A stretch of 64,000 bases of DNA from JANQEU01 sp965228045 (GTDB taxonomy: Bacteria; Bacteroidota; Bacteroidia; Cytophagales; Cyclobacteriaceae). A model generated the notes under the pieces. That model was given only the letters and a program-made list of their open reading frames with translations, did not search any database and was not told the DNA's origin. The DNA lies in NCBI GenBank assembly GCA_965228045.1, contig OZ245789.1, forward strand, positions 1,426,001 through 1,490,000, given 5' to 3'. Shown in pieces: positions 43,731 to 51,404 of this stretch. Position 1 is the first letter of the stretch; each line of letters opens with the position of its first letter. Position numbers and translations under genes: made by a program.

Positions 43731-44372
43731 ATGTATATGAATTACCATTATAAAAGCACTTTCTTGACCCTCATTTGTTCCCTTCTGTTACACGTTTCAT
43801 TGGCTCAATATCCCACGACGGGAGAATTGATCGGTCGGTGCGAAGGTTGTGAGGCCGTTTTTGAATATGGCGATCGAACTATCAGCAGCACCGATACACT
43901 CCCAGGTTTTAATATGGATGGATCCAAAATAAAAGTGTCCGGTACCGTTTATGGTCCTGATGGTACTACACCCGCTGCCGATGTGATTTTATACCTGTAT
44001 CATACGGATCAAAATGGAGTATATCCTACCCGGGGAGATGAGGAAGGTTGGGAGAGGAGGCACGGGTTTATCCGTGAATGGATTAAGACAGATGATAATG
44101 GGAAGTATGAATTCTATACGTTGAAACCTGCCGTTTATCCAAATCGCACGGAACCGGCCCATATTCATATTACGGTACTCGAGCCTGATGGGAAATATTA
44201 CTGGTTGAATTCCTATCATTTTGAAGGTGACGAATTACTGACAGAAAAGGAGCTTAATGACGAGAAGCCCAGAGGTGGAAGCAAGGGAATTTTAAGTCTG
44301 GAAATGAAAAACGGAATTTTGACCGGAAGAAGGGATATAATATTGGGAAGGAATATTCCTGGGTATAAATAA
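43731..44372 (+). CDS. Intradiol ring-cleavage dioxygenase-like secreted protein
   Basis: A 213-residue protein with a signal peptide (TLICSLLLHVSLAQ) and the beta-sandwich of intradiol dioxygenases: VSGTVYGPDGTTPAADVILYLYHTDQNGVYPT, IKTDDNGKYEFYTLKPAVYPN, AHIHITVLEP. Candidate iron ligands are Tyr residues in those segments and the two His of AHIHI. Secreted homologues are common in Bacteroidota and may act on extracellular aromatics, or not be catalytic. It is transcribed alone. Confidence 0.85.
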   Translation: MYMNYHYKSTFLTLICSLLLHVSLAQYPTTGELIGRCEGCEAVFEYGDRTISSTDTLPGFNMDGSKIKVSGTVYGPDGTTPAADVILYLYHTDQNGVYPTRGDEEGWERRHGFIREWIKTDDNGKYEFYTLKPAVYPNRTEPAHIHITVLEPDGKYYWLNSYHFEGDELLTEKELNDEKPRGGSKGILSLEMKNGILTGRRDIILGRNIPGYK

Positions 44373-44437
44373 ATTGAAAAATGAATGCCGGGGAATAGTC
44401 ACCATTTCGATAACTTGTACTAACAAATTGCTGGAAA

Positions 44438-44656
44438 ATGGATTTGGAAACAGAGAAGAATAACCTTATTGACTATATATCAAAACTGGATGACGATACA
44501 TTAATTGAGCAGATTAAGCAGTTTGTAAAAGCCAATGAGATGGATTATTGGGATGAACTGACGCCTCGGCAAAAGCAGGAAATCAACCAGGGAATCCTGG
44601 AGCTGGAAAATGGTCAAAATTTTTCATTAGAAGATGTGCTCGCTAAATACGGGTGA
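44438..44656 (+). CDS. Antitoxin-like small protein, orphan
   Basis: A 72-residue acidic helical protein (MDYWDELTPRQKQEINQGILELENGQNFSLEDVLAKYG at its end). The pattern of a W-x-E-L-T-x-x-Q-K-x-x-I helix followed by a G-hinge and a short tail resembles addiction-module antitoxins of the unstable type. There is no toxin gene beside it: an intrinsic terminator follows immediately and then the M56 gene on the other strand. It may be an orphan or partner of an unlinked RelE-like toxin. Confidence 0.6.
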   Translation: MDLETEKNNLIDYISKLDDDTLIEQIKQFVKANEMDYWDELTPRQKQEINQGILELENGQNFSLEDVLAKYG

Positions 44657-44687
44657 GAAAAAAGGGCCTTTAAGCCCCTTTTTCTAG
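44657..44687. terminator. Bidirectional intrinsic terminator
   Basis: Hairpin AAAAGGGC / GCCCCTTTT (one-base bulge) with A-run before and T-run after. It lies between the stop of the antitoxin-like gene and the stop of the M56 gene, serving both strands. Confidence 0.75.
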
Positions 44688-46345
44688 TCTTCTGCTACTG
44701 ATATCGCTCGAGGGATACCCTGCCTTACGGCCTGGTAATCTTCATTTTCCAGTTCATAGAAATCTTTCTGAAACATCTCTTTTGCTCTTTCCTGGTAGAT
44801 TTGGTTAAACCCTTCCTGGATGTATGTCAGATTTGTCAGATAGACTCCAAAAGTATCATTGTCGCCATATTTCACACTTACAATGTAGTTGGTGCGGCCA
44901 CGCTGGTATTGGTCCATCACAAAGTTGTAAACGGAGCTTTTGTTTTCAGCACCCAGATTATCACCTACATTCAGGTACAACAGTTCCATTTCACGTTCTG
45001 CAATGAATTTCTCATCAATTACAGGCATATTTTGACCCATCTCGGAATCTGGATCGGGAGGAAGTAAAAAAGCCATTTCCACCTTTGTACCGTCAGATGT
45101 TTTTCCAACATAAAGAAGTTTCCTTCGGTCGACCTTTCTGAGTTCCATCTGAACATCCCGGATCAGACTCATTTTTTGATTTTGGTCAACACTAAACACT
45201 ACAGCGCCCCTGTTGGTAAGACCGGACCTTATCAAGGCCTGCCCCAATTCCTCCAGAACTGTTGCCTTCCCATTTAGGTAGATTTTGTTATCCACAATCT
45301 CCAGATTTGCCAAATCCTCCTTATTACCATCAAATTTGAAACCTGTTTCCGGAAGTACCGGAAGGTTTAGCCGAACTTCAGTGCTTTCTGAAAGTTCGCC
45401 TGATGCTGCGTCCTCGAGCATTGAGTTGCATTGTACGATCAAAAGACTGAGTAATACCAGTCCAAGAGTAGCAGCAGATATTTTCACTATACCTGACTTG
45501 CCGGAATTATTATTTTTCATCATGGTTATTCGTTTTTTAATAAATGATAGATTGAAATTATGTACCAACCCTAATGAGTTGTTGCTGATCAATTGCCTCA
45601 AAAGCAAAGCCTGGTACTCTACCGCGGAATAACCCTTTTGTAACATTTTTCTGTCTGCTATGTATTCATGTGTTGTTTTTAATGATTTGATCAGCAGCCA
45701 GATGATTGGGTTGAACCAAAAAATGGCTGCCAAAAGTTGAACAAAAATTAGATCGATCGAATGTCTTTCATTTATGTGAGTCCTTTCATGCTCTATTATC
45801 TGGGTGTTAGAATCGTGATTTTCTTCATTGAAATGAATGAAGATGTATTGTAGAAAGGAAAATGGGGCAAGCGGGAATGGCATTTTAACCACTTTGACGC
45901 CCTTGATAATTTCTATGTCGCCAACTTGAAGGAGCTTGTAAATTCCCGTAACACTCCAGAATAACCTGAATATTAACCCGATGGCTCCTATTAGGTAGAT
46001 TCCCAAAAGGATTTGTGGAAATACCTCCCGAATACTAACCGAGGGACGTAAGTCTTGTGATGGTTCGGTTTCCGCATTATTTGGCCTGGTCCATTCGTCC
46101 AGGGCCGTGTAATAGTTGGAACGGACTGAGTTTATTTCCTTTAATGGCCTTTCGGCAAATACCGGGCTATTGGCTGTTGATTCAAAACTCATCAATGGAA
46201 TAACCAGGGCCACGGGTGGAATCAACAGTAATAAAATCCTGTTGGCATTAAAGAAGGTCAAATTTCTTAAAAACAGGTAGTAAAGCGCATAGAATGCAGC
46301 GAGTATCAGACTGGATTCAAGCAGGTAAATAAGGATACCAGTCAT
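44684..46345 (-). CDS. BlaR1/MecR1-like M56 metallopeptidase sensor
   Basis: A 553-residue sensor protease. Four membrane helices in the first 300 residues enclose the zinc motif HERTH in IIEHERTHINERHSIDL (about residue 187). A further helix lies at about 293-310. The C-terminal domain of about 240 residues is extracytoplasmic and lacks a penicillin-binding transpeptidase signature, so it senses something other than beta-lactam directly, as is usual in Bacteroidota. It would cleave or inactivate the BlaI repressor. It overlaps blaI by 4 bp. Confidence 0.9.
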   Translation of the reverse strand: MTGILIYLLESSLILAAFYALYYLFLRNLTFFNANRILLLLIPPVALVIPLMSFESTANSPVFAERPLKEINSVRSNYYTALDEWTRPNNAETEPSQDLRPSVSIREVFPQILLGIYLIGAIGLIFRLFWSVTGIYKLLQVGDIEIIKGVKVVKMPFPLAPFSFLQYIFIHFNEENHDSNTQIIEHERTHINERHSIDLIFVQLLAAIFWFNPIIWLLIKSLKTTHEYIADRKMLQKGYSAVEYQALLLRQLISNNSLGLVHNFNLSFIKKRITMMKNNNSGKSGIVKISAATLGLVLLSLLIVQCNSMLEDAASGELSESTEVRLNLPVLPETGFKFDGNKEDLANLEIVDNKIYLNGKATVLEELGQALIRSGLTNRGAVVFSVDQNQKMSLIRDVQMELRKVDRRKLLYVGKTSDGTKVEMAFLLPPDPDSEMGQNMPVIDEKFIAEREMELLYLNVGDNLGAENKSSVYNFVMDQYQRGRTNYIVSVKYGDNDTFGVYLTNLTYIQEGFNQIYQERAKEMFQKDFYELENEDYQAVRQGIPRAISVAED

Positions 46346-46719
46346 TTCTTTTCTTGTTTTAGTTCTTCCAGCATTTTCATTACCTCTTCGAGCTCTTTTT
46401 TGTCAAGCTTTTTGCTTTCGCTGAAAAAATTGACGACCTGCTTCAGAGAGTTATTATAGTACTCAGATACGAGCGTGGAAAGCTGGCCCTTTCGATATTC
46501 TTCTTTGGATATCAGGGGATAATACTGGTGAGCATTACCATAGGCATTGTATCCTACAATTTCTTTTTGTACCAAAACCCGCACAATGGTTGATACGGAA
46601 TTATAAGGAGGTTTAGGGTCGGAGTATTGATCAATTATATCCTTGATAAAACCCTTTTCAATACCCCAGAGGATCTTCATGATCTTCTCTTCCGCTTTGG
46701 TCAAAGTAACTGTTGCCAT
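46342..46719 (-). CDS. blaI: BlaI/MecI/CopY family repressor
   Basis: A 125-residue winged-helix repressor. It has KAEEKIMKILWGIEKGFIKDII at the start, PYNSVSTIVRVLVQKEIVGY as the recognition part, and a C-terminal dimerisation helix rich in Lys/Glu. It pairs with the M56 protease by a 4-bp overlap. Directly upstream are four 20-bp near-palindromic units (46751-46830), the most likely operator. The divergent PhoD-type gene shares this region and may be co-regulated. Confidence 0.93.
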   Translation of the reverse strand: MATVTLTKAEEKIMKILWGIEKGFIKDIIDQYSDPKPPYNSVSTIVRVLVQKEIVGYNAYGNAHQYYPLISKEEYRKGQLSTLVSEYYNNSLKQVVNFFSESKKLDKKELEEVMKMLEELKQEKK

Positions 46720-46750
46720 ATGAGTAATTATTAATCAGCAATGCAAGCTT

Positions 46751-46830
46751 ACAACTTAATATTAAGTTATACAACTAAAAAGTAAGTTTATTAACGTAAT
46801 AATAAGTTAAACAACTAATAATTAAGTTGA
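46751..46830. promoter_or_regulatory. Four tandem 20-bp operator-like units before blaI
   Basis: Four units of exactly 20 bp: positions 46751, 46771, 46791 and 46811. Each has a 16-bp quasi-palindrome: AACTTAATATTAAGTT (perfect), AACTAAAAAGTAAGTT, AACGTAATAATAAGTT and AACTAATAATTAAGTT. Shared core is AAC near the left and TAAGTT at the right. Two-helical-turn spacing puts all sites on one face of the DNA. It begins 32 bp before the blaI start and about 81 bp before the divergent phosphatase start, fitting a cooperative BlaI operator. Confidence 0.75.
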
Positions 46831-46910
46831 AACATTCTATTACAGGCGTTATTTGAGTCATTTTGGTTGCCACCAACTTTTTCAGAATATTTACATCAAA
46901 ACCTACCCGA

Positions 46911-48533
46911 ATGAAAAATCTCATCCCATTTTTAGCGCTGATCTTCTTTATCCAATGTGGATCAAAAAACGAGTCTACGGCAAATTTCGGGCGTGTCCCG
47001 CCTGTAATGGCTCCATTTACCGACCTTGACACACTCGCCACGAATGATTGGTGGAACAGAGCCACAAGCGAAATCATCGATGTGAACGTACCCAGAAATG
47101 AAGTCGTCGCTTTTGGGATTTATACTGTTTCCGAAAATACGCTTAAGATGACTGCTCAGCTTTTTCCTCTCTTTCCGGAGGAGACGCGGGAGGTCAGGCT
47201 GGCACTGAAGTCCGGGGATGAATGGCAGGAAGTTCAGACAAAGGAAGTCAATGACCTCGGTTGGTCAGCTTTATTTCGCCTGGACGACTGGGATGATACG
47301 AAGAATGTGCCTTATAGAATTCTACACGGAGACGAAGCTTATTTTGAGGGTTTGATCCGTAAAAACCCAAAAGACAAACAGGAGATAAAGCTGGCGGCTT
47401 TTTCCTGCAACAGCAATAAGGACAGAGGGGATCGGGCAAACTATATCCGTAACGTGAATGCGCAGGATCCGGATTTGTTGTTTTTTGCTGGAGACCAATC
47501 CTATGACCACCGCGAGCACACTGCTGCGTGGCTGAAGTTTGGAATGCAGTTTCGTGATATCTTTCGAATCAGACCTTGCATCACCATACCGGATGATCAT
47601 GACATAGGACAGGGTAATCTTTGGGGAGAAAGTGGCAGGAAATCAGAAACACCTGCTGGTCACGATGGCGGCTATTTCTACCATCCGGAATATGTTAAGA
47701 TGGTGGAGAGATGCCAGACAGCCCATCTGCCCGATGCTTTTGATCCCACACCGGTGGAGCAGGGTATTGGTGTTTATTATACCAGCTTTCTTTGGGGTGA
47801 TGTTGATTTCGCGGTTATAGAAGATCGAAAATTTAAAAGCGGACCTTCCGGTAAAATTCCCCAGATAGGACCACGGCCAGACCACATTCGTGATCAGTCG
47901 TATGACCCTGCCAGTGTGGACGTAGAGGGTTTGGTACTACTTGGAGATCGTCAGTTGCAGTTTCTTGATGTTTGGGGTAACCAAAACACAGATAAAATGA
48001 AAGCAGTGTTATCTCAAACAGGCTTCTGTGGTGGAGCTCATTTGCATGGGAGCAAAGCCAATCGCCTTCATGCCGATATGGACTCCAACGGATGGCCCCA
48101 AACAGGTAGGAACAAGGCTCTGGAAAAAATCCGAAAAGCAAATGCGGTGCACATTGGAGGTGATCAGCACCTGGCAACTGTCATCCGGCATGGTATCGAT
48201 GAATTTGATGATGGTCCCTGGGCTTTCGTGGTACCGGCTATTGTCAACAACTATTACAGCCGATGGTGGTGGCCGGAAGATGAAATGCCTGGCAAAAATG
48301 CCAATGATAAGCTTCCATGGACCGGTCAGTACCTGGACGGTTTTGACAACAAAATCACTATGCATGCTTACGTTAATCCCGATGCTCCGTCGAATGGTGC
48401 CGGTTATGGCCTGATTCGGTTTGATAAAGCAAAAGAAGATGTCACTTTTGAATGTTGGCCCCGCGGGGCGGACGTCACATCGCCCGATGCCAGTCAGTTT
48501 GTGGGTTGGCCGGTGACTGTTTCGATGAATTAG
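46911..48533 (+). CDS. PhoD-type alkaline phosphatase, lipoprotein
   Basis: A lipoprotein of about 540 residues (signal ends IFFIQCGS). It has a PhoD-like metallophosphatase core: FSCNSNKDRGDRANYIRNVNAQDPDLLFFAGDQSYDHREH, TIPDDHDIGQGNLWGE, VHIGGDQHLATVIRHG. It hydrolyses phosphate mono- or diesters outside the cytoplasm and usually needs calcium and iron. ATG 46911 starts the signal peptide; the frame extends 16 codons upstream. It is divergent from blaI and shares the operator array region. Confidence 0.9.
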   Translation: MKNLIPFLALIFFIQCGSKNESTANFGRVPPVMAPFTDLDTLATNDWWNRATSEIIDVNVPRNEVVAFGIYTVSENTLKMTAQLFPLFPEETREVRLALKSGDEWQEVQTKEVNDLGWSALFRLDDWDDTKNVPYRILHGDEAYFEGLIRKNPKDKQEIKLAAFSCNSNKDRGDRANYIRNVNAQDPDLLFFAGDQSYDHREHTAAWLKFGMQFRDIFRIRPCITIPDDHDIGQGNLWGESGRKSETPAGHDGGYFYHPEYVKMVERCQTAHLPDAFDPTPVEQGIGVYYTSFLWGDVDFAVIEDRKFKSGPSGKIPQIGPRPDHIRDQSYDPASVDVEGLVLLGDRQLQFLDVWGNQNTDKMKAVLSQTGFCGGAHLHGSKANRLHADMDSNGWPQTGRNKALEKIRKANAVHIGGDQHLATVIRHGIDEFDDGPWAFVVPAIVNNYYSRWWWPEDEMPGKNANDKLPWTGQYLDGFDNKITMHAYVNPDAPSNGAGYGLIRFDKAKEDVTFECWPRGADVTSPDASQFVGWPVTVSMN

Positions 48534-48538
48534 CAAAA

Positions 48539-49471
48539 CTACCTCCAATTCACAGTCAGAAAGCGACTATTTTTCCTGAAGTGTTTTGGAATCTTTTCGA
48601 TGATGGATTTTCGTAGATGAGCCAACAGGAGTTCTTTCGTAAAATTCTGGTGTGTCACCAGGCTGATTTCTCTTGCCGGCTCCGGGTTCACAAATCGTCT
48701 GACGAAAGCTTTATCAAGCGATGGCTTGTAGGACAACTCGGGGATCAATGTGTACCCCGAAAAATTCTGCACCATATTTTTTAATGTTTCAATGGATCCG
48801 CTTTCGAATTCTATCTGATGGTCACTGTTCAATTGCCTGGCTTTCTCGCAGAGATTCAGTATCTGATTTCGAAAACAATGTCCCTGGTTTAATATCCAGA
48901 GGTCCTCTCCTGTAATGGTTTCCGCGCTGATTTCCTCGGCATTTAAGATGGCATGATCGGGATGACCATAGATTAAAAATGGCTCATAAAATACTGGTAC
49001 TTCTCTTAGTAGGGACTCATTCAATGGAGTGGCCAGGATTCCTATGTCCAGCTGACCGTTATGGAGCCTTGCAATTATTTCCTCGCTTTGAAATTCCATG
49101 ATTTCAAGTTTTGTTTCCGGATGATCCAGGGAAAACTGGTGAAGAAATAGTGGTAATAGATATGGAGCCACTGTCGGAATAACCCCAATTTTGAACTTTC
49201 CATCCACCTTGTTTCTATCATCATTCACAAAAGCCTTTAACTGATCTACGTCCCTTAGAATTTGCCTGGCGCGATCTATAAACTGAACTCCTATCAAGGT
49301 AGGCTTTAATGGGTGACTTGATCGATCAAAAATCTGCAGGCCTATTTCTTCCTCAAGCTTTTTCACTTGTAAAGTGAGTGTGGGCTGCGCTACAAAACAA
49401 CTTTCTGCAGCTCTCACAAAATGCCTGTGATTGTCCAGCGCTATGACGTATTGAAGTTGTTGAATGGTCAT
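48539..49471 (-). CDS. oxyR: OxyR hydrogen-peroxide-sensing LysR regulator
   Basis: A 310-residue LysR-family regulator. The N-terminal helix-turn-helix is at 1-60 (MTIQQLQYVIALDNHRHFVRAAESCFVAQPTLTLQVKKLEEEIG in form). The two peroxidatic cysteines C199 and C208 occur in NQGHCFRNQILNLC, the same numbers and spacing as in E. coli OxyR. It is divergent from an ankyrin-repeat gene. A short dyad ATAGAAACTAT at 49490-49500 upstream could be its own site but does not match the full OxyR consensus. Confidence 0.93.
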   Translation of the reverse strand: MTIQQLQYVIALDNHRHFVRAAESCFVAQPTLTLQVKKLEEEIGLQIFDRSSHPLKPTLIGVQFIDRARQILRDVDQLKAFVNDDRNKVDGKFKIGVIPTVAPYLLPLFLHQFSLDHPETKLEIMEFQSEEIIARLHNGQLDIGILATPLNESLLREVPVFYEPFLIYGHPDHAILNAEEISAETITGEDLWILNQGHCFRNQILNLCEKARQLNSDHQIEFESGSIETLKNMVQNFSGYTLIPELSYKPSLDKAFVRRFVNPEPAREISLVTHQNFTKELLLAHLRKSIIEKIPKHFRKNSRFLTVNWR

Positions 49472-49648
49472 TTATAAAATAAATATAAGATAGAAACTAT
49501 TAATTTGATAAATATAAAGGTGTGTTTCATTTTTGTAAGGTAATTAGATGTTTTTCATTAAAGGAAGTGGTTGTCCTTTACGAATGAACCGAACGTATAC
49601 ACTGTGACGTTTTTCTGAGTAATTGTTTAATTACAAATGGATGTTAAG

Positions 49649-49682
49649 GGGTGGGTGAGGCGAGTCACCCGCCCATTTTTTT
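49649..49682 (+). terminator. Intrinsic terminator in the oxyR-ankyrin intergenic region
   Basis: A 10-bp stem GGGTGGGTGA / TCACCCGCCC (one G-U pair) with loop GGCGAG, followed by A and seven T. It points in the plus direction and lies 16 bp before the ankyrin gene ATG. No gene precedes it in the plus direction, so it would terminate a short leader or small RNA transcribed from the oxyR-side promoter. Confidence 0.8.
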
Positions 49683-49698
49683 GAGTAGCTTCAAACCT

Positions 49699-50172
49699 AT
49701 GAGTGAAATAGTAAATGCAGGCGGACAGGGTGACCTTGAAAAGGTAAGAGCGTTATTGACCGATGACCCGAAATTAGCCAATGCAAAAGATGACAGAGGA
49801 TTTACACCTTTGATCATGGCTGTCTATAGCGATCAACTGGAAGTAGCCAGATTGCTGATCGAAAATGGTGCGGATGTAGATGGTCAGGATGGCGCTGGAA
49901 ATACTGCATTGATGGGAGCTGTGTTCAAAGGTCTCGAAAAGCATATTGTATTTCTTCTTGAATCCGGTGCCAGCACCAATAAAACCAATTTCACCGGAAC
50001 CACTGCCTTAATGTTTGCAAGTGGATACTCCACGCCCAATATCGTACAGTTACTGATTGATGCCGGAGCGGATGTGGAGGTCAGGGATGACCAGAAAATG
50101 ACGGCACTTGACCACGCCAGAGTCAAAGGAAACGATAAAGTTGAGCAACTTTTGGCAGGGCTTTCCAACTAA
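49699..50172 (+). CDS. Ankyrin-repeat protein
   Basis: A protein of about 157 residues with four ankyrin repeats: DDRGFTPLIMAVYSDQLEVARLLIENGADVD, DGAGNTALMGAVFKGLEKHIVFLLESGAST, NFTGTTALMFASGYSTPNIVQLLIDAGADVE, DDQKMTALDHARVKGNDKVEQLL. No signal peptide. Ankyrin proteins encoded beside catalase or oxyR in other bacteria (AnkB) help peroxide defence; here oxyR is the neighbour but no catalase gene is present. The ATG at 49699 follows a terminator; a GTG inside the terminator stem is an unlikely start. Confidence 0.9.
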   Translation: MSEIVNAGGQGDLEKVRALLTDDPKLANAKDDRGFTPLIMAVYSDQLEVARLLIENGADVDGQDGAGNTALMGAVFKGLEKHIVFLLESGASTNKTNFTGTTALMFASGYSTPNIVQLLIDAGADVEVRDDQKMTALDHARVKGNDKVEQLLAGLSN

Positions 50173-50244
50173 TTTTTGAACAAAAACTTTTCAGGGAATG
50201 GAATTTGGTAAGCTCTTGTTAAGAGTCAAATACTGCTAAATACC

Positions 50245-50934
50245 ATGAATTACCTTATCATAGGAGGCTCCGGTGGAATAGGGAAGTCTCTGGTTGAAAA
50301 ACTGAAGGCAGACGGTCACACCGTCTTCGCCACCTACAATTCTACCAATCCACAAGTCGATAATGCAACCTTTCGGCAATTCGATGTATTAAAAGACGAA
50401 TTTGACGGCGACTTTCTTCCTGATGAATTGGATGGTGTTGCCTATTGTCCCGGAACCCTCAATCTTCTCCCCTTCAACAGAATTAAGCCCGAAGCGTTTG
50501 AAGAGGATTTCAAACTTCAGGTTTCTGGTGCGATCAAGGTATTACAGGGGATTCATCCTAAGCTGAAGCAAAGCAAGGCAGCATCGGTTGTGTTGTTCTC
50601 GACTGTGGCCGTACAGACAGGGTATAATTTCCACACCCAGGTTTCCACTTCTAAAGGCGCCATTGAAGGTCTGACCCGCTCCCTGGCCGCCGAATGGTCA
50701 CCCGAGATCAGGGTAAATGCTATAGCACCTTCCCTCACTCAAACACCATTGGCCGCTAAACTTTTGAATGACCAAAAGAAGATTGAGGCAAACGCTGAAC
50801 GACACCCTCTGAAAAGAATTGGTAAACCGGAAGACATCGCGGAAATGGCCAGGTTCCTTCTGACACCGGCGGCGTCCTGGATCACCGGCCAAATCCTAAA
50901 AGTCGATGGTGGGATGTCAGCCATCAGAAAATGA
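50245..50934 (+). CDS. Short-chain dehydrogenase-like protein of the photolyase operon
   Basis: A 229-residue Rossmann protein with NADP-type glycine motif GGSGGIGKSL, a strand-5 serine in VVLFSTVAV, and the C-terminal PLKRIGKPEDIAEMARFLLTPAASWITGQILKVDGG typical of classical SDRs. The catalytic Tyr of YxxxK is replaced: the motif reads VSTSK (Val at the Tyr position). It is probably a divergent or non-classical enzyme. It is first in a five-gene operon; its stop overlaps the next ATG by 4 bp. Confidence 0.88.
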   Translation: MNYLIIGGSGGIGKSLVEKLKADGHTVFATYNSTNPQVDNATFRQFDVLKDEFDGDFLPDELDGVAYCPGTLNLLPFNRIKPEAFEEDFKLQVSGAIKVLQGIHPKLKQSKAASVVLFSTVAVQTGYNFHTQVSTSKGAIEGLTRSLAAEWSPEIRVNAIAPSLTQTPLAAKLLNDQKKIEANAERHPLKRIGKPEDIAEMARFLLTPAASWITGQILKVDGGMSAIRK

Positions 50935-51404
50935 GACGACCCTGGAACTTACCCGATCACCCCGTCTATTCGTTGGCTACTTACAGTGACAGGCTAAATA
51001 TGAATATCTGTACCTATGTGATCCCATTGAGCCGTCACCCCAAACTGTATGGAGTTTCCCTGGAAATTGGATCTTTTACGGAGAAGGCAGTTTTGAAAAC
51101 GAAGCGGGCCATTCTTCAACTTCTGACGAGGGAGCACAGTCCGTTCATTAGGACATTAGGAATGAAGTCCGGCAAAGATTACGATAAGCAGAAGTTCCTG
51201 TATACCAAAGGTCTGCTTACCACCTGGAAGGACCGCAAGGTGTTAAATGGTAGTGCCGCCTACATAGACCTGGAATTGATTGATTCGATTCCATCCGGTG
51301 ATCATAATTTTTGTCGGTTTAAGGTTAACTCCTACAAATCGCTCCGGGATAATTCCATCCTGATGTTTCATCATCTCCTGGATCAGAAAATAATCCTCTT
51401 ATGA
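50931..51404 (+). CDS. Flavin reductase-like (FMN-binding split barrel) protein
   Basis: A 157-residue cytoplasmic protein. PVYSLATYSDRLNMNICTYVIPLSRHPKLYGVSLEIG matches the beginning of a flavin-reductase-like split barrel, where the flavin is bound. It then diverges, with SAAYIDLELIDSIPSGDHNFCRFKV as a later strand pair. Between the SDR and a photolyase, with 4-bp overlaps on both sides, it may supply or reduce flavin for the photolyases. Its own activity is untested. Confidence 0.75.
   Translation: MRRPWNLPDHPVYSLATYSDRLNMNICTYVIPLSRHPKLYGVSLEIGSFTEKAVLKTKRAILQLLTREHSPFIRTLGMKSGKDYDKQKFLYTKGLLTTWKDRKVLNGSAAYIDLELIDSIPSGDHNFCRFKVNSYKSLRDNSILMFHHLLDQKIILL

Noticed and set aside
44657..44690. 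A toxin gene partner for the 44438 antitoxin-like protein
   Set aside because: The space holds only a terminator; no ORF in any frame fits a toxin.
49490..49500. ATAGAAACTAT as an OxyR binding site
   Set aside because: The OxyR consensus half-site has a 7-base gap between ATAG and CTAT; here it is 3. Mentioned only under oxyR.
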